Origin: Microbacterium sp. W4I4
GTDB lineage: Bacteria; Actinomycetota; Actinomycetes; Actinomycetales; Microbacteriaceae
Length of the DNA stretch: 64,000 bases
Direction of reading: 5' to 3'
Assembly (NCBI RefSeq): GCF_030816235.1
Contig: NZ_JAUSXT010000001.1
Location: 2,232,001-2,296,000, forward strand
A program made the position numbers and the translations under genes. Positions 49,485 through 58,422 of the stretch are shown one piece after another; position 1 is the first letter of the stretch; each line of letters begins with the position of its first letter. The notes below the pieces were generated by a model. That model was not told the origin of the DNA and made no database searches. It saw only the letters and a program-made list of their open reading frames with translations.

Positions 49485-52313
49485 TCATTCGTCATCGCTG
49501 TCTCCCCCCTCGCAGGTGGCAAGTGGGGCCGTGGTGGTGATGTCGACTTCGCCGCCGCCAGGAGAGAACGTCACGCAGCGAGTCTCCTCGACAGCGCCGT
49601 CACCGCCGACGCTGCGGTACTGCATCGTCTGCCGATCCGATCGCTTGACGTCGAACCGCGCCTCGTAGGCGACCCAATCGCCGTCGTCGAACCGATACTC
49701 GACCCGCTCCACCGCGGCACTGCCCGCCTCCGCCGTGAGCGTCACCCGCACCTCGTTCTCACCCTCGTACGACAGGGTCGTCGCAGGCGGCACCGTCGCA
49801 GCGCCGCCGTCACAACCGGCATCCGCCTCGCACGTCACCTCCACCTCATACAGCCGCACCCGGCCGTCCCGACTGGTGAACCCGTCGATCCGGACCGCCG
49901 TCGCCGCCACGGCATCGAACCGGTGCACCGGACGCGCCATCGTGTTCCCGCGCACCTCAGCGACCGTCACCCACGCCCCGGCGATCTCAGCCGAGATGTC
50001 GTAATCGCCCAGCTCGTAACCGCCGAACTGCTGCATCGTCACCGTGTCGACCACGGACTCCTCCGCGAACGCGATCTCCAGCCATGGGTCGACGTCATCG
50101 GCCGTCGTGATCCACCGACTCGCCACACCCGACACGTCGCCATCGATCACCTTCGCCGGCACATACGCGCCGTAGGCGCTGGAGCCCGTCGCCGTGCCGC
50201 CGTTCTCCGCCAGGGCGACGTTGACCCGCTCGACGGGGTCGGGGCCGGGGTCGACGGGATCCGGGCGCACCCAGCCATCGGGAGTGCCGCGGAACACCAC
50301 GGTGTTGCGCACGAAGAAGAACCGGCCGTCCCCGGTCGGGATGGCCTCGCTCCCCTCTGCGACCAGGTCGACCGCGCCGGAGGAGATGTCGACCGTGTAC
50401 ACCCACCCGCCCGCGTTTCCGACGAGCGTGTCCTCGTCCAGCAGGTTCAGCCGCGCACCCGCCCAGCCACCCGAACCACGGGGCTCGCCGAAGATCGAGA
50501 CGGCCTCGGTGGCGTCGATCGCGTATCCGCTCTCGTCGTGCCGGACGTCGAGATCGAGGATCGCTGAATCATTGGTGACGGCCCAGATGCGACCGTCGGG
50601 CAGCTGCAGGATCTGGCTGATGCCGGTGGCGCCCGGCCGTGGCACCGTGACGTACTCGGTGGTCAGGGTCTCGAGGTCGAAGACGAACAGCCGCGCGTCG
50701 GGATCCGGGTGCTCCACCCCGAGCTGGCTGCTCGAGGTGCCACCGATGAGCACCTCGCGACCGTCGATCCGCTGGTAGAGCACCGACGCCACGGAATAGT
50801 TCGGCACGGGCTCATCGGTGTAGGCGATCGCGCCGGTGAGCGGGTCAAGGACCGTCAGATGCCCACCGAGACTGCCCTTGGGGTTCAGCGAGGTGACGGC
50901 GAGCCGGCTGCCTGCGGCCTCCATGTCGAGCACGCGCTCCTGGTCGTAGTCGCTGAGTGCCACGATGCGCGACGGGTTGGACGGGTAGCTCCAGTCCCTG
51001 GTGTGATCGAAACGCCAGACTCCGGCATCCGAGTACCCGCCGATGAACATGCTCGGGCCGCTGCCCTCGACGTCGATCGTTCCGATGAACTGCGACTGCG
51101 ACACTCCGGGCAGTCCCTCTGAAGCCAGGGTGTCGATGTCGATGCGCGCCATCCGGTCGGGAGTGAGGTAGCCGGCGGCATACATCTTGCCGTCGGGCGC
51201 CATGCCGAGCGCGGCGATCTTCAGTGCACCGGCGACGGCGCCGGTATCGACCCAGCGGAACTGCTCGGTCTGCAGGTTGTAGTGCCACATCCGTCCCGTC
51301 AGGCCCATGCCCGCCGCAGTGACGCCCGGCCACTCCGGGTCCGCCAGCTCGAGCAGGCCGAAACCGCGGGCTGCGTTGATCGAGAACAGATTCAGCGCGG
51401 TGAGCTGCGTCACCGCACCGCTCGCCAGGTCATAGCTGTACAGGTCGTTGGGGGTGCGGTCGATGAACAGCACGCTTCCGTCCACGACGTCGCTGATCGG
51501 CGTCGCAGGGACATCGATCAGCGACTCACGCCATTGGCCTGTCACCGTGTCGTAGACCAGGTACGCGAAAGCGGGCGTCACGAAAGCGAAGAGCAGGCCG
51601 TCACGGTAATACATCTCGTTGATGTACGTCTGGGTGCCGGCATACTCGGCCGGCAGCGGGATCTCGGTCTTCTCACCGGTGGTGACGTCCGTCGAGAACA
51701 GGCGCGCATTGGTTCCCGTGCCGACGTACAGCGTGCGGTCGCCGTCGAACGCGGTCGAGCGCGCGTACTGCTCCCCCTCGGCGATGGGCCCGTAGTCGTG
51801 GAATCCGCGGTCGGGGTGGTAGCTGAAGACGTGCCCGCTGGGATAGGTCCCCGAATAGAGCGTCCCGTCGTCCGCGAATGCGGTGAGCCGCGAGATGTTC
51901 GACTCGCCCGCGACCGGCGCGCCCAGGTCGGTCACCGCATCCGCGGCGGGGTCGTAGCGGAAGAGGTTCGCGCCCGGTGTCTGGCCCGCCGCGTACGCCG
52001 AGCCGTCCGGTGAGAGTCCGGTGTACGTCGAGGTCGTCTTGTCACCGAGATCGTGTGCGGAGATCAGCTCACCTGTCTCGCCGTTCACGACGCTGAGCCG
52101 CGCGGGCTCGCCGTAAGTAGGCGCGTATACGACCGGGGTGCCGTCGGGCAGCGCCCCCATCGCGGCCGTGCGGATGTTGACTGCGGTGATCGGAGGACCC
52201 ACCTCGTCCACCACGTATCCAGGCGCCGCATCTTCGCCGGCTGCAGGAAGGGGCACCGTGAACAGCGCCGCCGTCACCATGACGGCCAGCGCCGCCGAAT
52301 TCCATCGCTTCAT
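49485..52313 (-). CDS. Giant exported beta-propeller-like protein 4 with discoidin tail
   Basis: 942 residues. Signal peptide (NSAALAVMVTAALFTVPLPAAGE). The propeller region is paralogous to protein 3 (GTLYSGTYPSGHVFSYHPD, YEVEV end). The discoidin-like domain (NVALAENGGTATGSSAYGAY, DGDVSGVASRWI, YELGDYDISAEIAG) and the final segment (VEYRFDDGDWVAYEARF) are closely similar to those of protein 3, and the last 110 bases of DNA are nearly identical. Protein 4 is the first gene of the leftward operon 4-3-nanE, with 10 bp between it and the next gene. Promoter and second-LacI operators lie upstream at 52363-52398. Confidence 0.85.
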   Translation of the reverse strand: MKRWNSAALAVMVTAALFTVPLPAAGEDAAPGYVVDEVGPPITAVNIRTAAMGALPDGTPVVYAPTYGEPARLSVVNGETGELISAHDLGDKTTSTYTGLSPDGSAYAAGQTPGANLFRYDPAADAVTDLGAPVAGESNISRLTAFADDGTLYSGTYPSGHVFSYHPDRGFHDYGPIAEGEQYARSTAFDGDRTLYVGTGTNARLFSTDVTTGEKTEIPLPAEYAGTQTYINEMYYRDGLLFAFVTPAFAYLVYDTVTGQWRESLIDVPATPISDVVDGSVLFIDRTPNDLYSYDLASGAVTQLTALNLFSINAARGFGLLELADPEWPGVTAAGMGLTGRMWHYNLQTEQFRWVDTGAVAGALKIAALGMAPDGKMYAAGYLTPDRMARIDIDTLASEGLPGVSQSQFIGTIDVEGSGPSMFIGGYSDAGVWRFDHTRDWSYPSNPSRIVALSDYDQERVLDMEAAGSRLAVTSLNPKGSLGGHLTVLDPLTGAIAYTDEPVPNYSVASVLYQRIDGREVLIGGTSSSQLGVEHPDPDARLFVFDLETLTTEYVTVPRPGATGISQILQLPDGRIWAVTNDSAILDLDVRHDESGYAIDATEAVSIFGEPRGSGGWAGARLNLLDEDTLVGNAGGWVYTVDISSGAVDLVAEGSEAIPTGDGRFFFVRNTVVFRGTPDGWVRPDPVDPGPDPVERVNVALAENGGTATGSSAYGAYVPAKVIDGDVSGVASRWITTADDVDPWLEIAFAEESVVDTVTMQQFGGYELGDYDISAEIAGAWVTVAEVRGNTMARPVHRFDAVAATAVRIDGFTSRDGRVRLYEVEVTCEADAGCDGGAATVPPATTLSYEGENEVRVTLTAEAGSAAVERVEYRFDDGDWVAYEARFDVKRSDRQTMQYRSVGGDGAVEETRCVTFSPGGGEVDITTTAPLATCEGGDSDDE

Positions 52314-52362
52314 GTGGATCTCAACTCCCGTGTCGAGGATCGGATAAGGGCGACCGTACGGA

Positions 52363-52398
52363 GTTATACGGCATTACTGAAGTCATTTATGCGAATAA
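52363..52398 (-). promoter_or_regulatory. Propeller-4 promoter with operators of the second LacI protein
   Basis: On the minus strand TATAAC (52368-52363) is a good -10. TTATGCGAATAA (52387-52398) covers the -35 zone, and GTTATACGGCATTAC (52363-52377) overlaps the -10. Both resemble the rightward site at 52566. Confidence 0.55.
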
Positions 52399-52519
52399 CC
52401 TAACGAGAGCATGGTCGAGACGGTTACCGAACCGTTACAGAGCGGCGAGTATCCGCGATATGCAGGGCGATTTTGCTGGAAATCAAGCATTGGGCTCAAT
52501 GATCTCCTGAGTTCGGGAC

Positions 52520-52579
52520 TTGACGGAACGTCATCGAGCCGGGCAGTGTGGCTGACACAGCGCAAGTTATGCGCATTAC
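52520..52579 (+). promoter_or_regulatory. Promoter of the second lacI operon with operator
   Basis: TTGACG (52520-52525), 18-bp spacer, CAGTGT (52544-52549), then GTTATGCGCATTAC (52566-52579), whose core ATGCGCAT is a perfect palindrome. The operator lies 17 bases before the ATG at 52597. The 283-bp divergent gap holds no gene. Confidence 0.55.
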
Positions 52580-52596
52580 TACCTGGAGCGAACAAC

Positions 52597-53622
52597 ATGG
52601 CGCAGCGAGTGACGCAGGCGGACGTGGCGCGGCTGGCCGGAGTGAGCCAGGCAACCGTGTCCCACGTGCTCAACGGCACCGCTGACAGCAAGCAGCGCGT
52701 CGGAGACGCAGCCAAGTCCCGTGTTCTGGACGCGATCCAGCGCACGGGCTACACGGCGAACCCGGTCGCACAGGCCCTCGCCCGTGGCCGGAACAGCATC
52801 ATCGGCGTCTTCACCTACGAATCGGTCTTCCCCACAGGGAGTGCCGACTACTACACCCCGTTCCTCGAGGGCATCGAGGCCGGCGCCGAGGAATCGGGGG
52901 TCGACCTCCTGCTGTTCACCAGCGCCCCGTCGCGCAGCTCGCATCAGCGCACCCTCTCCAACACGGGGTGGAACCGCGTGTCCATCACCGACGGCTGCAT
53001 CCTGCTCGGCCGCCAGGGAGACATGTACGACATCGAGGCCCTGCTCGCGCAGAAGTTCCCGTTCGTGTTCATCGGACGCCGCGACTCGAGCAAGCAGGTG
53101 GTGCCCTTCATCGGCGCCGACTATCGCAATGCCACGCGCGACGTCATCGAACGTCTCCTCACCCTCGGCCACAGCCGTATCGCGTTCCTGGGCGACCTCG
53201 GACCCAGTGAGTCCGCGAGGGACCGCGCGAGGGGCTATCGCGACGCGATGACTGCGGCCGGCCTGCGGCCCATGCTGTTCAACAGCGATGCATTCTCAGC
53301 GGACGAAGCAGTGGACATCCTCCTCGATCACTCCGCCACCGCAGCGGTCCTCGGCGCCGACTACCGCGCCGAGGAGATCCGCGCGGAGGCTGTCGGACGC
53401 GGGTTGAGCGTACCCGGCGACCTGTCCCTCGCGATTCTCGGGCAGCCGACCACCGCGCTCGCCGATGAGCAGCGCTGGACGGGCTTCCGAGTCCCCCGCG
53501 AGCAGATGGGGCTCGAATCGTTCCGCCTGCTGAGCGGGCAGATCGAGGAGCGTCAGGATCTTGAACTGCAGCGGCTCCTGCCCTGCACTTTTGTCGAGGG
53601 AGAAACGGTGACAGCGCTGTGA
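52597..53622 (+). CDS. LacI-family regulator of the second locus
   Basis: 341 residues. Helix-turn-helix VTQADVARLAGVSQATVSHVL, hinge YTANPVAQALARG, then the effector domain starting IIGVFTYESVFPTGSADYY. The DNA-recognition residues (QATVSH) differ from the NagR-like protein (ASTVSR), consistent with a different operator (TTATGCG type). It is the first gene of the rightward operon and overlaps the next gene by GTGA. It probably controls both directions. The ligand is unknown. Confidence 0.92.
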   Translation: MAQRVTQADVARLAGVSQATVSHVLNGTADSKQRVGDAAKSRVLDAIQRTGYTANPVAQALARGRNSIIGVFTYESVFPTGSADYYTPFLEGIEAGAEESGVDLLLFTSAPSRSSHQRTLSNTGWNRVSITDGCILLGRQGDMYDIEALLAQKFPFVFIGRRDSSKQVVPFIGADYRNATRDVIERLLTLGHSRIAFLGDLGPSESARDRARGYRDAMTAAGLRPMLFNSDAFSADEAVDILLDHSATAAVLGADYRAEEIRAEAVGRGLSVPGDLSLAILGQPTTALADEQRWTGFRVPREQMGLESFRLLSGQIEERQDLELQRLLPCTFVEGETVTAL

Positions 53623-55235
53623 GTACGAATCTGACCACGGACATCCTGATCGTCGGCGGCGGTCTGGGTGGTGTCGCGGCCGCCCTGTCCGCACTGGAGG
53701 CCGGCAGGGACGTCGTCCTCGTCGAGGAGTACGCCTGGCTCGGCGGCCAGCTGACCTCCCAGGGGGTGCCGGTGGACGAGCATCCGTGGATCGAGGAGAT
53801 CGGCGGGACCAGGATGTACCGGCGCCTGCGCGACGGCATCCGCGACTACTACCGCGATCATTTCCCGCTGACGGATGTCGCCCGCAGCCAGCCCCTGCTG
53901 AATCCCGGCGCAGGCACCGTGTCGAAGCTGTGCTCCGAACCGCGGGTCGGAGCCGCCGTGATCGAGAGCATGCTCGCTCCCTGGCTCTCGTCCGGGAGGC
54001 TCCGACTCCTTCAGCCGGCCGTAGCCGTGTCCGCGGACATCGACGACGACATCGCCCGCAGCGTCACCGTGCGCCGGCTCGACGATCAGAGCGAGGTGAC
54101 CATCACCGCCGAGTACTTCCTGGATGCGACGGAGACAGGCGAACTCCTGCCTCTCACCGGAACCGAGTACGTCACCGGATTCGAGTCGCGTCATGAGACC
54201 GGCGAGCCCAGCGCTCCGGAAGAGGCGCAGCCCGACAACTGGCAGGCACTGAGCTTCTGCTTCGCCGTCGACCACGTCGACGGAGACCACACGATCGAGG
54301 AGCCGGAGCAGTACCAGAAGTGGCGCAGCGTCCAACCGGACTTCTGGTGGGGGCCGCTTCTCGGACTCGTCTCTCCGCACCCACGCACGCTCGAAGCGGC
54401 GCCGCGGACGTTCATTCCGAACACCGATGAGGATCCGCTCACGATCACGGCGGATCAGAGCAAGGACCCCGGCGATCAGAACCTGTGGATCTATCGGCGC
54501 ATCGCCGCGCGCAAGCTGTTCGAGCCGGGCTACTACGAAAGTGACATCACACTCGTCAACTGGCCATCGATCGACTACTTCGAAGGCTCCGTGATCGATC
54601 AGCCTGCCGACGTGGTTGCCGCGCGGCTTCATGACGCCCGTCAGCTGAGTCTGTCGATGCTCTACTGGCTGCAGACCGAAGCCCCGCGGCCCGACGGAGG
54701 CAAGGGACTTCGCGGACTGCGTCTCCGACCCGACGTGATGGGAACAGCGGACGGACTGGCGCAGGCCCCCTACATCCGCGAGTCCCGTCGCATCAGGGCT
54801 GTGACGACCGTCACGGAGAACGACGTGTCGATGGCTGTGCGCGGCGACGCCGGCGCGCGGAGGTTCCACGATTCGGTGGGAATCGGGATGTACCGCATCG
54901 ACCTGCATCCCTCCACCGGAGGCGATAACTACATCGACGTCGCCTCCTGTCCATTCCAGATCCCCCTGGGCGCGCTGATCCCCCGGCGGATGCAGAACGT
55001 CATCGCGGCGAACAAGAACATCGGCACGACTCACATCACGAACGGCTGCTACCGACTGCACCCCGTCGAGTGGAACATCGGCGAGGCGGCCGGCGCGCTG
55101 GCCGCGACCTGCATCGAGGACCGTGTCGGCCCTCATCAGGTGCAGAGCGATCCCGCCCGTCTCGAAAGGTTCCAGGACGCCCTCGTCCAGCAGGGGATAG
55201 AACTCAGCTGGCCCGACGGCATCACCGGCTACTGA
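53619..55235 (+). CDS. FAD-dependent oxidoreductase (PF12831-like)
   Basis: 538 residues, GTG start in GTGA overlap with the regulator. The FAD motif ILIVGGGLGGVAAALSALEAG and WLGGQLTSQGVP are at the N-terminus. DATETGELLPLTG and the C-terminal NVIAANKNIGTTHITNGCYRLHPVEWNIG are FAD and active-site contacts of this family. A 150-residue middle insertion (roughly 200-350) is rich in Trp, Pro and charged residues and may hold substrate. There is no signal peptide. Placed before the importer genes, it probably acts on a compound imported by them. A run of ten C follows at 55238. Confidence 0.85.
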   Translation: MSTNLTTDILIVGGGLGGVAAALSALEAGRDVVLVEEYAWLGGQLTSQGVPVDEHPWIEEIGGTRMYRRLRDGIRDYYRDHFPLTDVARSQPLLNPGAGTVSKLCSEPRVGAAVIESMLAPWLSSGRLRLLQPAVAVSADIDDDIARSVTVRRLDDQSEVTITAEYFLDATETGELLPLTGTEYVTGFESRHETGEPSAPEEAQPDNWQALSFCFAVDHVDGDHTIEEPEQYQKWRSVQPDFWWGPLLGLVSPHPRTLEAAPRTFIPNTDEDPLTITADQSKDPGDQNLWIYRRIAARKLFEPGYYESDITLVNWPSIDYFEGSVIDQPADVVAARLHDARQLSLSMLYWLQTEAPRPDGGKGLRGLRLRPDVMGTADGLAQAPYIRESRRIRAVTTVTENDVSMAVRGDAGARRFHDSVGIGMYRIDLHPSTGGDNYIDVASCPFQIPLGALIPRRMQNVIAANKNIGTTHITNGCYRLHPVEWNIGEAAGALAATCIEDRVGPHQVQSDPARLERFQDALVQQGIELSWPDGITGY

Positions 55236-55282
55236 ATCCCCCCCCCCATAGCAAGAACAACGGCTACGAAGGAGTAGAAGTC

Positions 55283-56554
55283 ATGAAGAAGAAGACACTG
55301 GTCGCCGCAGGTGCGGTGATGCTTCTGGGTCTGACCGCCTGCAGCGCGGGCGGAACCGACGCCAAGAACGGCGGCGCGGGCGGCGAAGGGCTCTCGGGCG
55401 AGGTGACGATGTGGTACCCGCCGATCGCGGGTGACGTCGAGCGCGAGTTCTGGGATGCCAAGATCGCGGACTTCACCAAGCTCCACCCGGACGTGGACGT
55501 GACCGTCGAGATCGTCCCCTGGGACGGCCGTGCCGAGCGCCTGCAGACCGGCATCGCCGGCAAGACGACGCCCGACGTCACCTACGTGCTGCCTGCCGAC
55601 GTGTACTCCTACGGCAGCAAGGGTATTTTCGCCGACGTCTCCGACGTCGTCGCCGACGACAAGGATGACTTCCTGCCCAATGCCCTCGAGACCATGAGCG
55701 TCGACGGGGCGCTCTACGCGGTGCCGACGCTGGTGGGCATGTCCACGACGATCTATGTCAGCGACGTCTGGGATGCCATCGGTGTGGCGGAGGAGGACTA
55801 TCCGACCACCTTCGAAGAGGTGCGCGAGTACGCTCCGCTTCTGAAAGAGAAGGGCTATTACGTCACGCAGTACGACGCGGCGCCGTCGATGACGCTCAAC
55901 GGCAGCTTCTATCCGCTGCTGTGGGCATCGGGCGGTCGGGTCCTGGACGAGGACGGCGAGGTCGCCGTGAACAGCCCGGAGGCCGTGGAAGCACTCGACT
56001 TCGTCTCGTGGCTGGTCGACAACGACTACACGCCCCGTGACGCCCTCACCACCGATCTGCCCGTCGAGACGAGCCCGATCGCCCAGGGGAAGGTCGCCAT
56101 GCTGTTCGCCCGTTCCGTGGCTTCGCTGGTCACCTTCGGCCTGACCGAGGATCAGCTCGTCGTCGGAGCGCCGATCGCGAACGAGGAGTCGCTGAGCTAC
56201 GGCAATGTCGGCGGCTACGCGCTGTTCGAGGCGGCGGCGGACAATGCGGCCGCCAAGGAGTGGATCCGCTTCATCACCAGCCCTGAGTTCCTCAAGGACT
56301 TCCTGCCGGAGCGCAACCAGCTCTCCCCGCGCCTGTCCGTGAGCGACCTGTACCCCGAGGGCTCCGTCAACGCGGAGCTCGTGCAGTATCTCGACCGCGG
56401 CATCGTCGATCCGAAGGCACCGGGCGGCACGGAGATCATGAACGTCCTCAAGCCCGCCATCCAGTCCGTGCTCCTGGGCCAGCAAGACGCGCAGAAGGCG
56501 ATGGACGCCGCCGCGGAGCAGATCGACGGGATCCTCGCGCGGTCGGGGAACTGA
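55283..56554 (+). CDS. ABC transporter sugar-binding lipoprotein (CUT1), second system
   Basis: 423 residues with a lipobox (LLGLTACSA) at about residues 14-22. Solute-binding fold features: GEVTMWYPPIAGDVERE, FWDAKIADFTKLHPDVDVTVE, TPDVTYVLPADVY. GAAGGAG precedes the ATG at 55283. Together with the permeases at 56584 and 57540 it forms the second oligosaccharide importer. It is distinct from the binding protein at 29673 (the fold matches but sequence is divergent), so the substrate probably differs. A weak stem (CCCGC/GCGGG) follows at 56555. Confidence 0.92.
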   Translation: MKKKTLVAAGAVMLLGLTACSAGGTDAKNGGAGGEGLSGEVTMWYPPIAGDVEREFWDAKIADFTKLHPDVDVTVEIVPWDGRAERLQTGIAGKTTPDVTYVLPADVYSYGSKGIFADVSDVVADDKDDFLPNALETMSVDGALYAVPTLVGMSTTIYVSDVWDAIGVAEEDYPTTFEEVREYAPLLKEKGYYVTQYDAAPSMTLNGSFYPLLWASGGRVLDEDGEVAVNSPEAVEALDFVSWLVDNDYTPRDALTTDLPVETSPIAQGKVAMLFARSVASLVTFGLTEDQLVVGAPIANEESLSYGNVGGYALFEAAADNAAAKEWIRFITSPEFLKDFLPERNQLSPRLSVSDLYPEGSVNAELVQYLDRGIVDPKAPGGTEIMNVLKPAIQSVLLGQQDAQKAMDAAAEQIDGILARSGN

Positions 56555-56583
56555 CCCGCAGTGCGGGCACGAAAGGACATGTC

Positions 56584-57540
56584 ATGACCATCGAGAAAGC
56601 ACTCGGATCCCGGGCACGCACGCCCGCTCCGGGGCCGCTGCTGGCCCCCATACCCGCACGGCGGGGACAGCAGCGGCGGCGCGCGGCGCGCAAGGCATCG
56701 GCGATCGCGTTGATGTTCCTGCTGCCGTACCTGCTGCTCTTCCTGGCTTTCCGCATCGTGCCCGCACTCGGCGGCATCGGCCTCAGCCTGGCGGATTACT
56801 CGCTGACCGGTGACATCACCTACGTCGGCGGCGAGAACTTCGCCAGGCTGTTCGCCGACGAGCTGTTCTGGAACGCGCTGCGGGTCACGATCATCTATTC
56901 CCTGATCGCCGTCCCGCTCGTGGTCGTCGTGTCACTGCTGATGGCCAACCTCGCATCGCGATCGATCCGCGGCATCAAGGTCTACCGATCGGCCTTCTTC
57001 CTCCCGGTCATCACGAGCCTGGTGACCACCGCCGTCATCTGGCAGTGGATCTACTCCTCGCAGGGTCCGCTGAACTGGTTCCTCGGACTGTTCGGAGTCC
57101 CGGCCGTCCCCTGGCTCGCCAGCGGCTTCGCGGTTCTTCCCGCACTCGCGATCGTGGCCATGTGGTCCCGATTCGGCTACGACATGCTGATCCTCATGGC
57201 AGGGATGCTGGACATCCCGCAGGACTACTACGAGGCTGCCGGACTCGACGGCGCCAACGCATGGCAGAAGTTCCGACACATCACGCTCCCCGGGCTGCGC
57301 CGCCCCCTGTTCTTCGTGGTGATCCTCGAGATCGTGGCGTCTTTCCAGGTGTTCGACCTGATATACGTGATGACCGGAGGCGGACCGGTGACGGCGAGCT
57401 ACTCGCTGGTCTACATGATCTACGACCAGGGCTTCGGCTATTTCAACTTCGGCTACGCGAGCGCAGCCGGAGTGGTCCTGCTCGTGATCACGATGGTCAT
57501 CGCGGCCGTGCAGCGCCTGTACCTGAAGGATGAAGACTGA
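56584..57540 (+). CDS. ABC sugar transporter permease, MalF type, second system
   Basis: 318 residues, six spans after a basic N-terminal tail (RRGQQRRRAARK). EAA loop YYEAAGLDGANAWQKFRHITLP. The end MIYDQGFGYFNFGYASAAG is identical to the first system's permease at 30986. Stop and next start overlap as TGATG. No ATPase gene is nearby. Confidence 0.94.
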   Translation: MTIEKALGSRARTPAPGPLLAPIPARRGQQRRRAARKASAIALMFLLPYLLLFLAFRIVPALGGIGLSLADYSLTGDITYVGGENFARLFADELFWNALRVTIIYSLIAVPLVVVVSLLMANLASRSIRGIKVYRSAFFLPVITSLVTTAVIWQWIYSSQGPLNWFLGLFGVPAVPWLASGFAVLPALAIVAMWSRFGYDMLILMAGMLDIPQDYYEAAGLDGANAWQKFRHITLPGLRRPLFFVVILEIVASFQVFDLIYVMTGGGPVTASYSLVYMIYDQGFGYFNFGYASAAGVVLLVITMVIAAVQRLYLKDED

Positions 57541-58406
57541 TGACCCCCACGATGACCCGGACACAGGCTCTCACTGTCCCGTCCGCACGGAAGCGCCGTT
57601 TCAGGTGGAGCGACGTCTCCGCCCACGCACCGCTGATCATCGCCGCGCTGGTGACCCTCTTCCCGTTCTTCGTCATGCTGGTGATCTCCGTGCAGCCAGG
57701 GAAGGCCATCTCGCTGCCCGGTTCGCTCTGGCCTCAGAAATGGGACTTCAGCGAGTTCGCCCGGCTCCTCTCCCGTGGCGAGATGGTGGGATGGATCGTC
57801 AACACGACCATCTACTCCGTGGTGTCGGTCGTCCTGGTGCTGGTGCTCTCGTCGATGGCCGCCTACGCGTTCGCCAAACTGAGCTTCCCCGGTCGCAGCG
57901 CAGTGTTCATGCTGATGATCGCGATGCTGATGGTGCCGTATCACCTGACGTTGATCCCGCAGTTCATCATGGTCTCCGAGATGGGCGGACTCAACACCCA
58001 CTGGGGGCTGATCCTGCCGACGATCGCGAACGTGCAGGCGCTGTTCCTGATGCGCCAGTTCATCGCCGGGATCCCGCAGGAGCTGATCGACGCGGCCCGC
58101 ATCGACGGTGCCGGCGAGATGCGGATCTTCTGGCAGATCATCCTGCCGCAGACGAAGCCCATCCTGGCGACGCTCGGCGTGTTCGTCTTCCTCTGGCATT
58201 GGAACGACTTCCTCTGGCCGCTGGTGGCGAACACGAAGTCGTCGATGTACACGCTGACGGTCGGACTCTCTTCGCTCAACGAGGAGCAGACCTCGCTCGC
58301 CGTGACGATGGCGGGAGCCGTCATCACGTTCGTCCCGATCTTCATCATCTTCATCTTCCTGCAGCGCTACTTCGTGCGCGGCGTGACGATGAGCGGCATC
58401 AAATGA
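57540..58406 (+). CDS. ABC sugar transporter permease, MalG type, second system
   Basis: 288 residues. MalG features: VISVQPGKAISLPG, MLMVPYHLTLIPQFIMVSEMGG, EAA loop LIDAARIDGAGEMRIFWQIILP, and tail YFVRGVTMSGIK. High similarity to the permease at 31927 across the core indicates duplication of the pair. The one-base overlap with the upstream permease couples their translation. Confidence 0.94.
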   Translation: MTPTMTRTQALTVPSARKRRFRWSDVSAHAPLIIAALVTLFPFFVMLVISVQPGKAISLPGSLWPQKWDFSEFARLLSRGEMVGWIVNTTIYSVVSVVLVLVLSSMAAYAFAKLSFPGRSAVFMLMIAMLMVPYHLTLIPQFIMVSEMGGLNTHWGLILPTIANVQALFLMRQFIAGIPQELIDAARIDGAGEMRIFWQIILPQTKPILATLGVFVFLWHWNDFLWPLVANTKSSMYTLTVGLSSLNEEQTSLAVTMAGAVITFVPIFIIFIFLQRYFVRGVTMSGIK

Positions 58407-58422
58407 CCGGCAGGAGAGCATC

